From contig JAQVAO010000041.1 in the NCBI GenBank assembly GCA_028690755.1, forward strand, positions 1-5,527: a stretch of 5,527 bases of DNA. The letters run 5' to 3'. The translations under genes were made by a program, and so were the position numbers. Of this stretch, positions 5,253 to 5,527 are shown one piece after another. Position 1 is the stretch's first letter; each line of letters opens with the position of its first letter. This DNA comes from Patescibacteria group bacterium. GTDB lineage: Bacteria > Patescibacteriota > UBA1384 > XYA2-FULL-43-10 > CAINNR01. Below the pieces are notes generated by a model. That model ran no database searches. It was given only the letters and a program-made list of their open reading frames with translations, and was not told the DNA's origin.

Positions 5253-5527
5253 ATGGCAGAAAATATTGAGATACCAGGGGCCACCGGCAAATCCCAAGAA
5301 GCTCAAACCAGTGCTGGTAATGGCGCAACAGCAAAAATTTCCTCGATGCTTAAAGGGCTACAAAATTTTAATGTGGCCGATTTTGTTAAAGGCAAACCGG
5401 GGCAATGGCAGAAAATGGCCGTGGTTGCAGTAGTGGTGGTCATAGTTATGGGACTCGGCGCTGTGATGATGTGGGGCCTCGCCCTTTGGGCCTTAGCCAA
5501 CTCTTTCGGTGACCCAAGTGGAAGCTA
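5253..5527 (+). CDS. Membrane protein of the T4SS locus, 3' end beyond the window
   Basis: An open frame of 91 codons runs from ATG 5253 to the window edge without a stop. The first 54 residues are polar and Ala/Gly/Ser/Gln-rich with a helix-like part (KISSMLKGLQNFNVADFVKG, 28-47). A strongly hydrophobic segment follows at about 55-82 (MAVVAVVVVIVMGLGAVMMW and onward), typical of a transmembrane helix. After that come NSFGDPSGS and the edge. The N terminus would probably be cytoplasmic. The position directly after VirB4 suggests a structural membrane part of the T4SS, perhaps VirB6-like or a small pilin-like subunit, but the visible part is not enough to say which. The start is chosen as the first ATG after the repeat array, with AGGA nine bases upstream. 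Confidence 0.8.
   Translation, partial: MAENIEIPGATGKSQEAQTSAGNGATAKISSMLKGLQNFNVADFVKGKPGQWQKMAVVAVVVVIVMGLGAVMMWGLALWALANSFGDPSGS

Overview
The window looks like a type IV secretion system (T4SS) locus from an uncultivated small-genome bacterium, most likely of the Candidate Phyla Radiation (Patescibacteria). This placement is inferred from the gene order PrgI-family membrane protein, TraC-like protein, VirB4 ATPase, small membrane protein, and from the two four-helix-bundle (23S rRNA intervening-sequence-type) genes inserted among them. No rRNA or other phylogenetic marker is present to confirm it. All genes are on the + strand and the region is densely packed, with no gene-free stretch longer than about 75 bases.

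Layout. Positions 18-779 hold an unrecognised soluble, helical, acidic protein that may continue upstream of the window. A possible promoter (781-810) follows. Next comes a four-helix-bundle gene (855-1202) enclosed by inverted, degenerate short repeats (811-843 and 1205-1240). The T4SS core follows: a PrgI-family protein with two membrane segments (1243-1674); a TraC/VirB4-N-terminal-like gene (1706-2659) broken at codon 79 by one in-frame TAA; and an intact 708-residue VirB4 ATPase (2662-4788) with Walker A and B motifs. A second four-helix-bundle gene, of a different subfamily (4837-5187), is again enclosed by inverted degenerate heptamer arrays (4801-4830 and 5213-5250). The window ends inside a membrane protein that begins at 5253.

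How the genes fit together. PrgI-like, TraC-like and VirB4 proteins would form the inner-membrane base and ATP-driven motor of a DNA- or protein-translocating machine. The last, partial gene is probably another membrane part of it. The four-helix-bundle genes have no known role in T4SS and look like cargo inserted between operon genes.

Two observations deserve attention. First, a clean nonsense codon sits in an otherwise intact reading frame of a T4SS component. Second, both four-helix-bundle genes share one architecture although they differ in protein subfamily and repeat sequence: a repeat array on the left, the gene, and an inverted repeat array on the right that stops two bases before the ATG of the next T4SS gene. 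In RNA the two ends of each unit could pair, which recalls the stems that enclose intervening sequences in 23S rRNA.
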